Below the pieces are notes generated by a model that saw only the letters and a list, made by a program, of their open reading frames with translations, did no database searches and was not told the DNA's origin. Below are positions 1 to 8,560 of a stretch of 15,000 bases of DNA, piece by piece. Each line of letters begins with the position of its first letter. Positions within the stretch are counted from its first letter, which is position 1. This DNA comes from Cristatella mucedo (Eukaryota > Bryozoa > Phylactolaemata > Cristatellidae): contig WPIO01000013.1 of NCBI GenBank assembly GCA_009760855.2, forward strand, positions 1 through 15,000, read 5' to 3'. The position numbers and the translations under genes were made by a program.

Positions 1-480
1 CTGGCGTGTTCAGCCCGAGCATGTACGAATACTTCAGCATTTAGGGTGTCTGTCTGGCGCAAGAGAACAGCCGGAAAGGGTTTAGCTTTCAGGACCCACC
101 CGCTCTATTCCGGAGATACCTAATTGAGAGGGCAGAGAGCGTTTCTGGCTCGTATTCATTCATGAAAAATTTCTACGGTGCTTGCTCGTGGCTGGCATCC
201 ATAGTATTTTTCGTCACTGTCACAACATCACACCGGGAGACGTTGAAGCCAGTCGGACCGACGGAATCTCACCAGCCTCAACAGAGATCAGCTGCCTTCC
301 TCGGCGTCCTGATTCCAGTACCGGCCCTTCGTGCGGCATTCGCCCTGCAGGTAGGAGCGAAGGAGCGAACAATTAAATCGTCGCTCAAAAAACTCATTCT
401 CTTTGCCGACGCAACCAAGCTCCCGGCTTCGTAAAGCGGTAACGTTATCAGCAGCGGCGGCTTCAAGTCTGCTGCAGCTA
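1..480. other. Stretch with no recognised gene
   Basis: All frames are short or broken and none shows a recognisable motif. I see no RNA gene or repeat. It may be 5' flank of the gene whose possible first exons lie in the CpG-rich block to the right. Confidence 0.4.
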
Positions 481-499
481 GGAGTCATCTTGCTGTTCA

Positions 500-870
500 A
501 CGACCTCGATCCTGCTGCTCTTCCCGGCGACACCTGCAGCGTGGACGTGGAGAAGGAAGGGCAGGCAGATCAGCCGTGCTTCCTTCACTGCCTCGACTCG
601 CGAACCGGCGGCGGCATGGCCAGTGACCAGCTCGGAAGATGTCCGTGCGTCCACTAGCAGGAGCTGCCGGGGCCGGCTCAGCCAGCTGACGAGCCGTGCC
701 GGCGGCTATCGGCTGCCTCTGCTTGTGACGGCCGCACCACTCCATGCCGGCCACCGCCCGCGCGCTGGCGGGCGGCGCCCCCAAAGTGAGTCCACCCTGG
801 CCGCCGCCACTGCGGCGCCCACCTCGCGACGCGACACGTTGACGGGTGCAGCCACTGCCAGGCCGAGGAG
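500..870. promoter_or_regulatory. CpG-rich block, possible promoter / 5' exon region
   Basis: GC and CpG density rise sharply compared with the flanks, with clustered GCC, GCG and CGC triplets around 660-840. Because GC-rich DNA has few stop codons, frames on both strands stay open here, so open frames in this block are weak evidence of coding. A consensus-like donor GTGAGT sits at 786-791. An ATG at 744 opens a 14-codon frame that ends exactly at that donor, after an in-frame stop at 726. A first exon here is possible. The inference rests on composition and one splice-like site; I find no TATA box or other core element I would defend. Confidence 0.35.
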
Positions 871-923
871 GACGACAGCCTACACCACTGCTGGCGCCTC
901 CTCCTACCAGGACTGCCACCTGA

Positions 924-1147
924 CTACTTTCGGCTGCTGCCGTCAGACTCCTTTCCGCCATCAACAAGCGGCTCAGGGGCAGGGGAACCTCCACCTCCTC
1001 TTCCGAGGCGAGCGCTTGGGGTCGCAGCATCTTGTCGTCGCTGCTCAAGTCACGCAAAATCCACTCCCTGCTGCTCGTTCACTCTGCAGAATGGTTCAGG
1101 ACTCACGCTGCGCCGTTCACTGCAGAAACTCACGAGGTGTGGAGTGG
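924..1147 (+). CDS. Possible exon of an unrecognised gene (weak)
   Basis: Between a TGA at 921 and a GTGAGC donor at 1148, the frame with codons at positions divisible by three is open and has a codon pattern that looks coding (many ATC, AAC, AAG, CTG, CTC, CAC codons). The translation includes the stretches RLLSAINKRL, ILSSLLKSRKIHSLLL and EWFRTHAAPF. In this frame the donor falls in phase 2, which does not fit the phase-1 start of the exon at 1739. The neighbouring frame, open from 790, does reach the same donor in phase 1 and would fit, but its codon pattern looks less convincing. The acceptor is not identified. A frame is also open on the minus strand (497-1057). Treat this as a candidate only. 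Confidence 0.25.
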
Positions 1148-1149
1148 GT

Positions 1150-1458
1150 GAGCGGAGAGAGTTGCTGCAACCATGCCACCCACATGGCAACTGGCCATAA
1201 GTCGCACTCCCGTTGACAGGCGTTTTCCATGTGATAAAGTGGACCCTGGAACTGCAGGCCCAGCCTTGTCAGCGGTGGCTGGCTGTGGTGTGGCCGTCGT
1301 GTTTTGTGTAGCACATCTTTGATATTAGCAGCTGCGTGGAGGAGTCTCCAGTGCGCTCGCTCTTTTTTTTCCATCTGTATCCGTCTGTCTGTGATTTTAC
1401 AGCATCATTTAACAAAGTATCCTCTTTCCTGTTCCTCCACACTCCTCTCCACTCTCTG
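1150..1458. other. Presumed intron, nothing recognised
   Basis: No convincing exon or RNA gene. An AG at 1327-1328 followed by an open frame to a weak GTATCC at 1417 can be drawn as an exon, but its phases do not fit its neighbours and its composition is pyrimidine-rich. Confidence 0.35.
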
Positions 1459-1492
1459 TGTCTCTCTCTCTTTCTCTGTCAGTCTCGCTCTG

Positions 1493-1523
<31 letters not shown>

Positions 1524-1537
1524 CTCTCTCTCTCTCC

Positions 1538-1615
<78 letters not shown>

Positions 1616-1623
1616 TCTCTCTT

Positions 1624-1654
<31 letters not shown>

Positions 1655-1665
1655 GTCTTCTCGCG
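1459..1665. repeat. (CT)n microsatellite
   Basis: Near-perfect CT dinucleotide repeat, uninterrupted from about 1540 to 1611 (roughly 35 units), with impure flanks containing CCTC, TTTC and TGTC interruptions. It ends about 75 bases before the acceptor of the exon at 1739. CT repeats contain no stop codons, so the long Ser/Leu frames across it are artefacts. Confidence 0.97.
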
Positions 1666-1738
1666 ATCACGTGCCTCTTTCTAGTCATTTTGCTGCTGCA
1701 TGGCCGACTGTGCTCGTGCTTATTATTTTTGTTTGCAG

Positions 1739-1897
1739 GCCTGGCATTTGTGATCAACATCTTTCCAGGCGTGTACGGCATCACGTGCATTAAGACGGAA
1801 TGGATCTGTCGGAGATGGTGCCGAGGATACAGGCAGTGCAGCTTCTTGGAGCTGCAGTCGCAGTATTTCGGCTTTTACAGCATGCACACCGATCCAG
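1739..1897 (+). CDS. Internal coding exon, hydrophobic start then Cys/Trp-rich segment; protein not recognised
   Basis: The left border is a good acceptor, a T-rich stretch ending in TTTGCAG. The right border is GATCCAG followed by GTTCGC, a usable but weak donor. The frame uses codons typical of a real exon (CTG, GTG, ATC, AAC, TAC, GGC, TGC, AAG). It begins with LAFVINIFPGVYGITC, a hydrophobic run that could finish a membrane segment or signal anchor. It continues with a Cys/Trp/Arg-rich part (EWICRRWCRGYRQC) and an aromatic part (QSQYFGFYSMHTDP). An alternative acceptor at 1683-1684 would add a more hydrophobic N-terminal stretch in the same frame and phase. The exon starts and ends in phase 1 (159 nt, 53 codons), so it can be skipped or duplicated without a frameshift. 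I do not recognise the family, and other frames here are closed or poor. Confidence 0.6.
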
Positions 1898-1904
1898 GTT
1901 CGCG

Positions 1905-2035
1905 CTCCCCTCCACTCCCTCCATCCACCACCCCACCCTCCCTCCTCCATCACCCCCACCCCTCCCTCCGCCTCCATCCACCCCCACCCCTCCCTCCCTT
2001 CCTCCATCCACCCCACCCCTCAGCGCCCGCGTGAG
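1905..2035. repeat. C-rich degenerate pyrimidine repeat
   Basis: About 130 bases of degenerate CCATCC, CTCCCT and CACCCC units, almost purine-free on the plus strand except single A residues. It begins a few bases inside the presumed intron after the exon at 1739-1897. Confidence 0.85.
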
Positions 2036-2824
2036 ACACCCTCCACTATTAATTGGTGCCACCGAAAATTAAACGACCGATTGATATTTGGAGACGACCA
2101 ACAATGAGCAACATACCTTTAGCGACTTTCAAAGAATCTTCGTCTAACGCTCCTTCCAGCCAGTGTCAAATCACTCTTAATGTTCCCTACCTGTCATTAC
2201 CGCTTTGGGTTTATGGTTTAGTCTATGCACCGTGACCAGCGTCGTGTGTATACCTTCCGGAGAGCCTGCTTACTATCTTATTGACAGTGTCCACGACCAA
2301 TCCATGACAACATTGGGCGAACCTTCCATTCTCCCTTTGTGGTAGAACCAGTATTGCTTTGGGAACCATTCCGACAGTAGCATATTCAATCTACTTCAGA
2401 GGTGGTTGCCAGCAGCCACCGCGGGTACTTGCCGCTGTTTGCATTTACTCTTCATTTAACACGAATACATTCTAATAAATCATTTTGTTTGTACACAAAG
2501 GAAGTAGCATCTGTTTGGATAAGCGCTGGCGGCTGTATTTGGCTCCTAGGACTGCTTCTGACAAGGGGGCCTTGTTAGGACCAAAACAGCACCAGCATAC
2601 ATTCGACCAGGCGAGCTCTTCTTTGCGTTGAACTTGCCGACAGCACTCAATAATGTCGGTGGCTCCACTAACTGTGAAGGTACTGCTGTCGGGGGCACGA
2701 CGAACCGATCCTCCAGCGGGCGGACGTCGCCCTCTGCAAATAAGCCGCCGGTTGCTTTTACGCCAAATGCTCATAAGCCTACGTGATCCATTGCCGGTAA
2801 CGACACATTAGCTGAGTATATCAG
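2036..2824. other. Presumed intron, no gene seen
   Basis: AT-balanced unique sequence with stops in every frame at short intervals. An AATAAA hexamer occurs at 2474-2479, but it lies between two exons whose frames join and there is no coding end before it, so I do not call a poly(A) site. Confidence 0.4.
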
Positions 2825-2965
2825 GGTGTGTGTTTTGCCAGGACAACAAGCTGATTGGCTGGGCAGCACGAGTTCACGATCCAAGCAAGCTCACTCTGGG
2901 TCACATGGACAATGAAGGCCACCATGATTATCCTAACCTGGCAGTGAAATACAGGCCGCGGCCAG
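2825..2965 (+). CDS. Internal coding exon of the same unrecognised gene
   Basis: The frame is clear from codon choice and continues to CGGCCAG followed by GTTGTT, a donor in phase 1. Two acceptors fit the sequence. TATATCAG at 2824 gives a phase-1 start that joins the exon ending at 1897, inserting CVFCQ before DNKLIGWAARVHD. TTTTGCCAG at 2841 has a better pyrimidine context but would be phase 0 and would not join. I chose 2825 on phase. The segment is hydrophilic and includes the stretches DNKLIGWAARVHDPSK and NEGHHDYPNLAVKYRPRP, with a His-His-Asp cluster. With the 2825 start the exon is 141 nt (47 codons), phase 1 at both ends, like its upstream neighbour. Joined, the two exons encode about 100 residues with six cysteines. 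I recognise no domain. Confidence 0.55.
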
Positions 2966-2967
2966 GT

Positions 2968-4120
2968 TGTTCTCCTTTCAGCAGTTCCTCTCTCACTCTC
3001 TCTGCCATTGCTCTGCTTCCACTCCATGCTTCTCCTCTCTCCACCTCCTACTCTCCCTTCACTCCTTCTCCCGTCCCTAGCTCTCTCCTCCATCACTCCT
3101 CCACTCACCCCGGTCTCCTCCTCCCCCATCGGGCCTCTCCTACTGTCTCTCCCTCCTCTCTCTTCACTTCTCCTCTCTCCTCTCCTTCCCTCTCCCCTCT
3201 CTCCCTCCTCTCTTCTTCTCTCTCTCTCCCCCTCCCTCTCCCTCTCCCCCCCCCTCTCTCCTCCTCCTCTCTCTCTCTCTCTCTCTCTCCTCCTCCTCCT
3301 TTTCTCCGCTCTCTCCCCTCTCTTCTCTTCGCTCTCTCTCTCCTATTCTCCTCTCCTCCTCCTCTCCTCTCCTCTCTTCTCTCTCCCCTCACCCCCTCTC
3401 CCTTTCTCGCCTTCCTCTCTCCTCTCTCCTTCCTCTCTCCCTCCTCCCTCCCTCTTCTCTCCTCTCATCCTCTTTCTCCCCCTTCCCTCTTCTCTCCCCC
3501 TCTTCTCATCGTCTCTCCCCCCCTCTCCTCCTGTTCTCTCTCCTCCTCTCCCTCTCCTCCTCTCCCTCTTCTCTCCTCCTCTCCTCCTCTCTCCTTCCCC
3601 CCTCTCCTCCTCTCTCCTCTCTCTCCCTCCTCTCTCCTTTTCCCTCTCCCATTTCCTCTCCCTCCTTTCCCTCTCCTCTCTCCTCCCCTCCTCTCTTCCT
3701 TCTTCTCTCTTCTCTCTCCTCTCCGTCTCCCGTCTCTTCTCCTCCTCTCTCTCCCCTCTTCTCTCCTCTAGCTCCTCCTCTCTCCTCCTCCCCTCTCTCC
3801 TCCCCTCTCCTCTCCTCTCCTCTCCTCTCTCCTCATCCTCCTTCTCTCTCCCTCCTTCTCTCTCCTCCCTCTCCCCTCCTCTTTCCTCCCCTCTTCTCCT
3901 CCTCCTCCTCTCCTCCCTCTCTCTCTCCCTCTCATCGTCCTCTCCCTCCTCCCTCTCTCCTCCTCCTCTCCCCTTCTCCCTCTCTCCATCTCTCTCTCCC
4001 CTCCTCCTCCTCTCCACTCATTCTCTATCTTGCTTTTGTCTCTCGTTTTCTCCTGGTGGTTCATCCTCCTTGCCCCTCTCCTTCTCTCTTTCTCACAACT
4101 CCTCTCTCTCTTGCTTTTAT
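2968..4120. repeat. 1.15-kb homopyrimidine (CT-rich) tract
   Basis: The plus strand is almost entirely C and T from about 2985 to 4010, mostly mixed CTCTCC, CCTCCT and TCTCTC units with only scattered purines, fading out by about 4130. It lacks a fixed unit, so it is a degenerate polypyrimidine region rather than one tandem array. It follows directly on the donor of the exon ending at 2965. The long Ser/Leu/Pro frames on the plus strand and Arg/Glu/Gly frames on the minus strand are products of this composition, not genes. Confidence 0.95.
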
Positions 4121-5609
4121 ATCTTTACAACTATAGTCATATCAGTTTCTTCAGTCTCTCTGACTCTCACCTCTCCCCACCTGATATCTATGTCATTAAC
4201 TGTCTCTCCACTCTCCATGAGTACTGTTCCACTCCTCTCCTGCATCTAACTTATATTTCAAATGAGCTTTGCCTCTATCTCATCATTACTTGCTTTTTCG
4301 CACTATCAAAGTTACCTTCAGATCTTCCCCCCTTGTTTTGCCTCGGTTTCTGTGCGTCCGCCTGCTGTTAAAACATATCAGATTCAACAACGATGCGTGA
4401 GACGATGAAATTGTATCACCGCCTGCAGGGCGATGCCGACTAACCAGCCGCGAGGCGGAAACAACAGAATAAGCGGCTTCTCAGCGAGCCAATCGCCGTT
4501 TAAGAGGCAGGAAGTCTGCGCAATCTCTCCAAACAAACGTCTTTGACTCTGACCGGCTCCCAAGGAGCCGTCGGAGGACTGAGTCATCAGTCATCTGGAG
4601 GCGCTCGCTTTACCTCCTGTCACCATGTGTGTGACGAAAAATTGTTGACTTTACTGCTCTGCCACATAACCTCTACTCCTTGCTACAGTTGCATACTTCG
4701 ACGAAGGAGCCCCCTCCCTCGTCGTGAGCTATGCAACTCTCTCACAACATTCAAACGCCTTTGTAATCGCATAAACCACCATTTTCCACTTCTGTTCGCT
4801 ATTCATTTTGCATGCCCTTCTCAGTCAATGCCTTGTTTCACAGGTCTACTTCTTGTTACCAATGACTCGGACACTGCCTGATCTTGGGTTTTTTTTTAAA
4901 CTTCCCTGTATTTTCTCCAGGAAGAACCCTAGGTCTCAATGTGATGATTAATCTCTGGCATGAGCATTTATTCTGAACATTAGTACTATCTCGACATTAC
5001 AGAGGTACTCAGTGGGATCTTCAAAGTAGTCTGGGTTCAGTTTCCAATATTCATTTCCACCATTTGAAGTTGACCTGTGCCTTAATAAACCAAACGTTGA
5101 GGAAGGTAGGACGTCTGCCTGACAGCCTAGCCCACCCAGTAGCTGTGGTGAAAGCCAGTAGGCCTTGCCACTCAGAACTAATTGCCTTGGGGACTGGTTC
5201 CTACCACTGGATCCTTCTGCAGACAACAGGTCCTTAGCCTAGCTAATTGGGGTCTTTATTTTTTGAGTTGGGACAGGAGAGAGCTGCTGCTGCAACCAGC
5301 GCACTCTTCTGTCGAGGTCCTGAGGAAGCTTCTGTGGCTGATGACAGCAGCCAAGGCAACCTGCAGCTGCTCTTTGTCAAAAGCACCACAGTATGGTAGT
5401 CTCATGATCAGCATACAACTGAAACATTCTGCATCAGGGTGAGTTTCCATGCTGAACTCAGTCGCCTCTCACGCAGACCACCAAAAAGGCAGTCTGACTC
5501 AGACACAGCCAGGGATGATAAGGCAGCTGAGAATAGCAGCGCTGAAAGGCGCCCTCAGTTTCTCACCGCTGTCGCAAACCAGCGCCTCAACGGCCATTGA
5601 CCAACTCAG
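4121..5609. other. Long stretch without a supported gene
   Basis: Unique sequence of ordinary composition. Frames are short. A minus-strand frame at 4384-4587 has a slightly protein-like look but no motif or splice context. CCAAT occurs at 4490-4494 and AATAAA at about 5085; neither is next to a supported exon. I see no tRNA, rRNA or mobile element here. Confidence 0.4.
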
Positions 5610-5791
5610 TGCCCTGCGACCTCAGTGGACCGTGTGGATACGTGCTCCCGGGGGCCGTTTCATCACTACCTCACCGCCTGGTCGAAACAACGCGTCTGCG
5701 CTACGACCTGTGCGAGACCAATCTGCGCCAGTGCCTGCCATCTGTTGTCATGTGCCACTTTGAAGAGGCTGAATCAGCCAGCATCGCCTAA
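5610..5791 (+). CDS. Weak candidate exon, Cys-containing
   Basis: After an AG at 5608-5609, a frame runs to TAA at 5789-5791. It contains CDLSGPCGYVLPG and RYDLCETNLRQCLPSVVMC, and its second half uses coding-like codons (CTG, CGC, TAC, GAC, TGC, GAG, ACC). The acceptor context is poor, no donor precedes the stop in a useful place, and overlapping frames are also open. If real it would be a terminal exon, which conflicts with linking the exons at 2.8 kb to those at 11.7 kb. Listed mainly so it can be tested. Confidence 0.17.
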
Positions 5792-5969
5792 ACCAGGATG
5801 GCCTTTTGTCTGAACAGCCTCAGGTCTGCTGAAGATGTGAGTGGCACATCTCAGCGGTACCATGTCAGGCCGCATTGACAGGTCTGCAGCAGAGAGCTTT
5901 GGTCCCCTGAGTGCCGCCAAGCGAAGTACTTTCTATTGGTGTTATCACATGTCATGCATTGGTAGCGAT

Positions 5970-6095
5970 AACAAGATAATATAAATTCATTTTGCGCATT
6001 GAAGGCACCAATCTCTGTTGGCGCTCACCTGCCATGGAAATCGAAACCACGACCTCACTCCGGCCCAGCTCTTGCTCGCTTCTTCCGCCAAAACG
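5970..6095 (-). mobile_element. Degraded SINE fragment, same family as the one at 10.8 kb
   Basis: Compared with the element at 10811-10968, this region keeps an AT-rich end, then AATCTCTGTT, then GGCGCTCACCTGCC, then ATCGAAACCACGACCTCA, in the same order and similar spacing (the other copy has AATCTCTATT, GGCGCTTCACGTATGCC and the related CCACGACCTCA with its B-box). The tRNA-like half beyond 6060 is too diverged to place an A-box. Orientation is minus strand by comparison. This is an eye alignment between two copies in the window, so the edges are approximate. Confidence 0.5.
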
Positions 6096-6616
6096 AAATC
6101 TTCATGGCGCTAGAAATCGAGGAAATGGGGCGCGGCATCCTAGCTCATCTGTTCTACCACGGGGGTTTGCTGGATGTTAGATGCATTTCTCTTTGACTGC
6201 ACAACGGCCATTAACAACCAAGGACAAATCAAATTGTCAAAGAGTTATTCAGTCATCTTGTTTGCCGAGGTGGCAGCTCTCCTGGCGCCAGCCGTCCGCA
6301 TTACAGATTGTCAGCACGATCGAGCAGATGCTTGGCAATCTGACAGGTTCCTTGCAGCTGCCAGCTCATCATCGAGAAGCCATTCACTACTGGGGCAATG
6401 CCGCTCTCCGGCCGGCTGGCTGAAAGCCGGCGTTCTTCGCTATTTCCAGGTCACCAAGCTGTCACGACCGAGCCTGGCAACCCAGTGCCGTGGTCGTCCT
6501 GCAGCTCTTCGTGTCGATCCTCAATCAGAATACCAAGCTATGGACAATCGGACTCTAAGTGAGCGCGGTACCTGCCATCGTTAACGTCCAGCAACCTCAG
6601 CTGGTGCTCGCACTAG

Positions 6617-6762
6617 CACGTAGCTAATCGCGATTCGCGAGCCAGCGTCGGTCGAGCCGACGTTCATGGACAACGCTTTGTGTCTGCGGGTATACCCTTC
6701 CATTGCCGTGGCCAAATCAAGTGCCCATCTCATGCAAAACCGGACACCGAGTTCATCGTCAG
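6617..6762 (+). CDS. Candidate internal exon, function unknown
   Basis: From an AG at 6615-6616 (an in-frame TAG lies exactly there) or from a second AG at 6622-6623, a frame runs to TCGTCAG followed by GTGGGC, an acceptable donor in phase 2. The later acceptor would give a phase-1 start, matching the phase of the donor at 2965. The frame includes FVSAGIPFHCRGQIKC and PSHAKPDTEFIVR, with coding-like codons (GAC ACC GAG TTC ATC GTC). The acceptor pyrimidine tract is poor and one other frame is also open. The presence of Cys residues and a possible phase-1 start fit the exons at 1.7-3 kb, but the link is inference. I recognise no family. Confidence 0.33.
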
Positions 6763-8040
6763 GTGGGCACGTTAGCTGCTGCTGCCAGCGTAAGCCACCA
6801 ACGCCTTCGCTCCGCCCTGTGCTGCCAAAAGCACGAGAGAGCAGCGCTGTAGACCATATCTCCCCTAACGAGGACAGGGCTCCTGCAAATTAAGCAAATG
6901 ACCGTGCTCTTCAATGAACTAATACAGCTCCATCCACAGCAGCCGGAAGCAACGGCGATCCTCGGAGATCAGGATAACAGATGGCGATTTTACCATTTCT
7001 CCTCCTCCCTCCTTCTGGTTCCACTTCGCTTCAAATATCCCTTGGTTGCCATGGAATCTGCACGTTGTTTCAGACTAGTCATCTTAACTCTCAAATGGAC
7101 AAGATCGTGAAGGAAAAACTTTGTTTCTTTAGTTTTCGTTATCTGCTCAGAGTTTTAACTTTTGTCTACCCTTTATCCTGTCCTTGACCACTGTCTATAA
7201 CCTTTATCCTCAGGCAGCTACTGTCGTAATATTGAGCAACCTTTTGCTCATTATTTCAATATATTTCAGATCTGTCTTTGGATGGCTGTCCTTTCTGGCA
7301 TTTACAGTTCTCATCTCAGTCTCTTCTGTCATCGTGGTACTCTTCAGTCCTCCAGTGACCATCGGAAAATAGCGCTAAAGCCAAATCCAGGGGATACCTC
7401 TCATTCATCAGTATTCTGTTTCTTGAATTTGCGTGTACGTGCTACCACTATTCATTCGATGGTTCGGTCAAGAACCTTCTTTATGTATGAGTTGCCTCTC
7501 TCATCCTTGCCAATCATCGTCTTTGCTGCTTTGCAGTCCTCATTCGTCAGCAAAACATAAGAGCCGTCGAGTACCTGTATAGCAATGTTCCTGTTTAGCA
7601 TTTGCGTGTACATGCACCTGCCTTCAGCTGCGCCTGACTGAGGTGGTTCAGTTAGGGGCCTTCTTTGAGCAAGGGCAGGTCAGCAGTTACCATTGTGAAC
7701 CTGCATTTAGTAAGGCCATAAATATAAACAGTCTTTTGAGTTTCATTGCAACTCAAGCATCTTTCATTAGGCAGCCCACATGCGGCAACCAACGCGTAAC
7801 AGCGGACGGTTTGGGAAGCTGTAGCTCCCCCATCCCGAGAGTGCCCAGCTCCCATACTCACCTCATCAGGCAATTGTTTATCCATGCATCCCTTCTCTTT
7901 GGGGAGCATGTACGTCAAATCATGATTTTCCATTTGCCGGCTTCTCCCGTATCTCGGTCAGGAGCCGGGCGTCCTCATTGCGATAAGGAGATCGGAATGG
8001 TAATGTCCTGGCCGGCCAGGCCTGTTGCGACCCCACACAG
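6763..8040. other. Stretch without a supported gene
   Basis: AT-richer than the preceding candidate exon. A hydrophobic frame at 7184-7372 is composed of TTT, ATT and CTT-type codons as expected of T-rich intron sequence, not a membrane protein. A degenerate direct repeat at 7428-7690 is listed separately. Confidence 0.35.
7428..7690. repeat. Degenerate direct repeat, two units about 175-183 bases apart
   Basis: TTTGCGTGTACGTGC near 7428 recurs as TTTGCGTGTACATGC near 7601. GGTTCGGTCAAGAACCTTCT near 7461 recurs as GGTTCAGTTAGGGGCCTTCT near 7644. Order is kept and the offset changes by about ten bases, as in an old tandem duplication with indels. No known element is recognised. Confidence 0.45.
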
Positions 8041-8214
8041 GGGTCGGCATCGCACCGACCCACCCAGTCTTCGGCAACAGCCACATCCTGGAAGGCCCAC
8101 AGGGCTTCACCGTTATCCGCTTAGTGTTTGCTGCCGGCCGGCGGCCTGCGTGCAGTGTGGTACTGGCTGCCTCGCTGAGAGCCACCCACTTCAGCTCGGG
8201 CAGCATCCATCTTA
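8041..8214 (+). CDS. Candidate internal exon, phase 1 at both ends
   Basis: CCCCACACAG at 8040 is a plausible acceptor, and CATCTTA followed by GTATCT at 8215 a moderate donor. The frame between them starts and ends in phase 1 (174 nt, 58 codons), the same phase pattern as the exons at 1739 and 2825. Codons look coding (GTC TTC GGC AAC AGC CAC ATC CTG GAA GGC). The translation includes THPVFGNSHILEGPQGF, then VIRLVFAAGRRPACSVVLAA, then SLRATHFSSGSIHL, which alternates hydrophobic and polar residues like a beta-rich extracellular domain. That structural reading is only an impression. No family is recognised. A minus-strand frame overlaps but is less codon-like. Confidence 0.38.
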
Positions 8215-8424
8215 GTATCTCTCCACCCAATCCCGACCAGGATTGACGGCAAGGCGCTTAGCACCTCGAAGCAGCTCCGGGTCCCACAAGCCAGTCGGAA
8301 GGACCATGTCAAGCAGGGCGTTTATCTCTCGGCCTTTTGCTGTGTGATGTCCCTTTGCCTCACGTTGCAGCCAAGTGTTCGTCAGTTATAGCGCCCAGTT
8401 AAATGTGTTGTTTGCTTACCGCGG

Positions 8425-8560
8425 CCATAATGGTAGTAATAATAATGTGTTCGTATATTGTTCATATTATTGTGTCCATATGGTATGGTCATATATGTTC
8501 GTATTTCGTTTCGTGTGCCAACTGAGAACTTAATCCTCTTTCGAGACACTTTGCATTTTC
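8425..8560 (-). mobile_element. Degraded SINE/LINE 3'-tail fragment
   Basis: AATAATAATGTGTTCGTAT is followed, after extra AT-rich sequence, by TTCGTAT and then GAGAACTTAATCCTCTTTC (8524-8542). The SINE at 10.8 kb has AATAATGCATTTGTAT and then GAGAACTTAATCTCTATTC. The 12 bases GAGAACTTAATC are identical. No tRNA-like half follows, so this may be a tail-only insertion of either the SINE or its LINE partner, or partly chance similarity. Confidence 0.38.

Noticed and set aside
497-1057. Minus-strand frame of 186 codons
   Set aside because: It lies in CpG-rich DNA where stops are rare on both strands. It has no motif and low-complexity Gly/Ser/Arg content, and the opposite strand has a donor site and better codons.
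1304-2034. Plus-strand frames of 111-232 codons over the CT repeat
   Set aside because: CT repeats translate to Ser-Leu runs in every plus frame. Only the part from 1739 to 1897 has coding-like codons and splice borders.
2830-4249. Very long Ser/Leu/Pro frames on the plus strand and Arg/Glu/Gly frames on the minus strand
   Set aside because: They are translations of the polypyrimidine tract, which contains almost no stop codons in any frame. Only the first part (2825-2965) is a credible exon.
6307-6423. Possible exon starting IVSTIEQMLGNLTG after CGCATTACAG
   Set aside because: The frame reaches a stop at 6421 without a suitable donor, except one at 6347 that would leave only 40 nt.
7184-7372. 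Hydrophobic frame resembling membrane segments
   Set aside because: T-rich non-coding DNA naturally encodes Phe, Leu, Ile and Val; codon choice is not coding-like.
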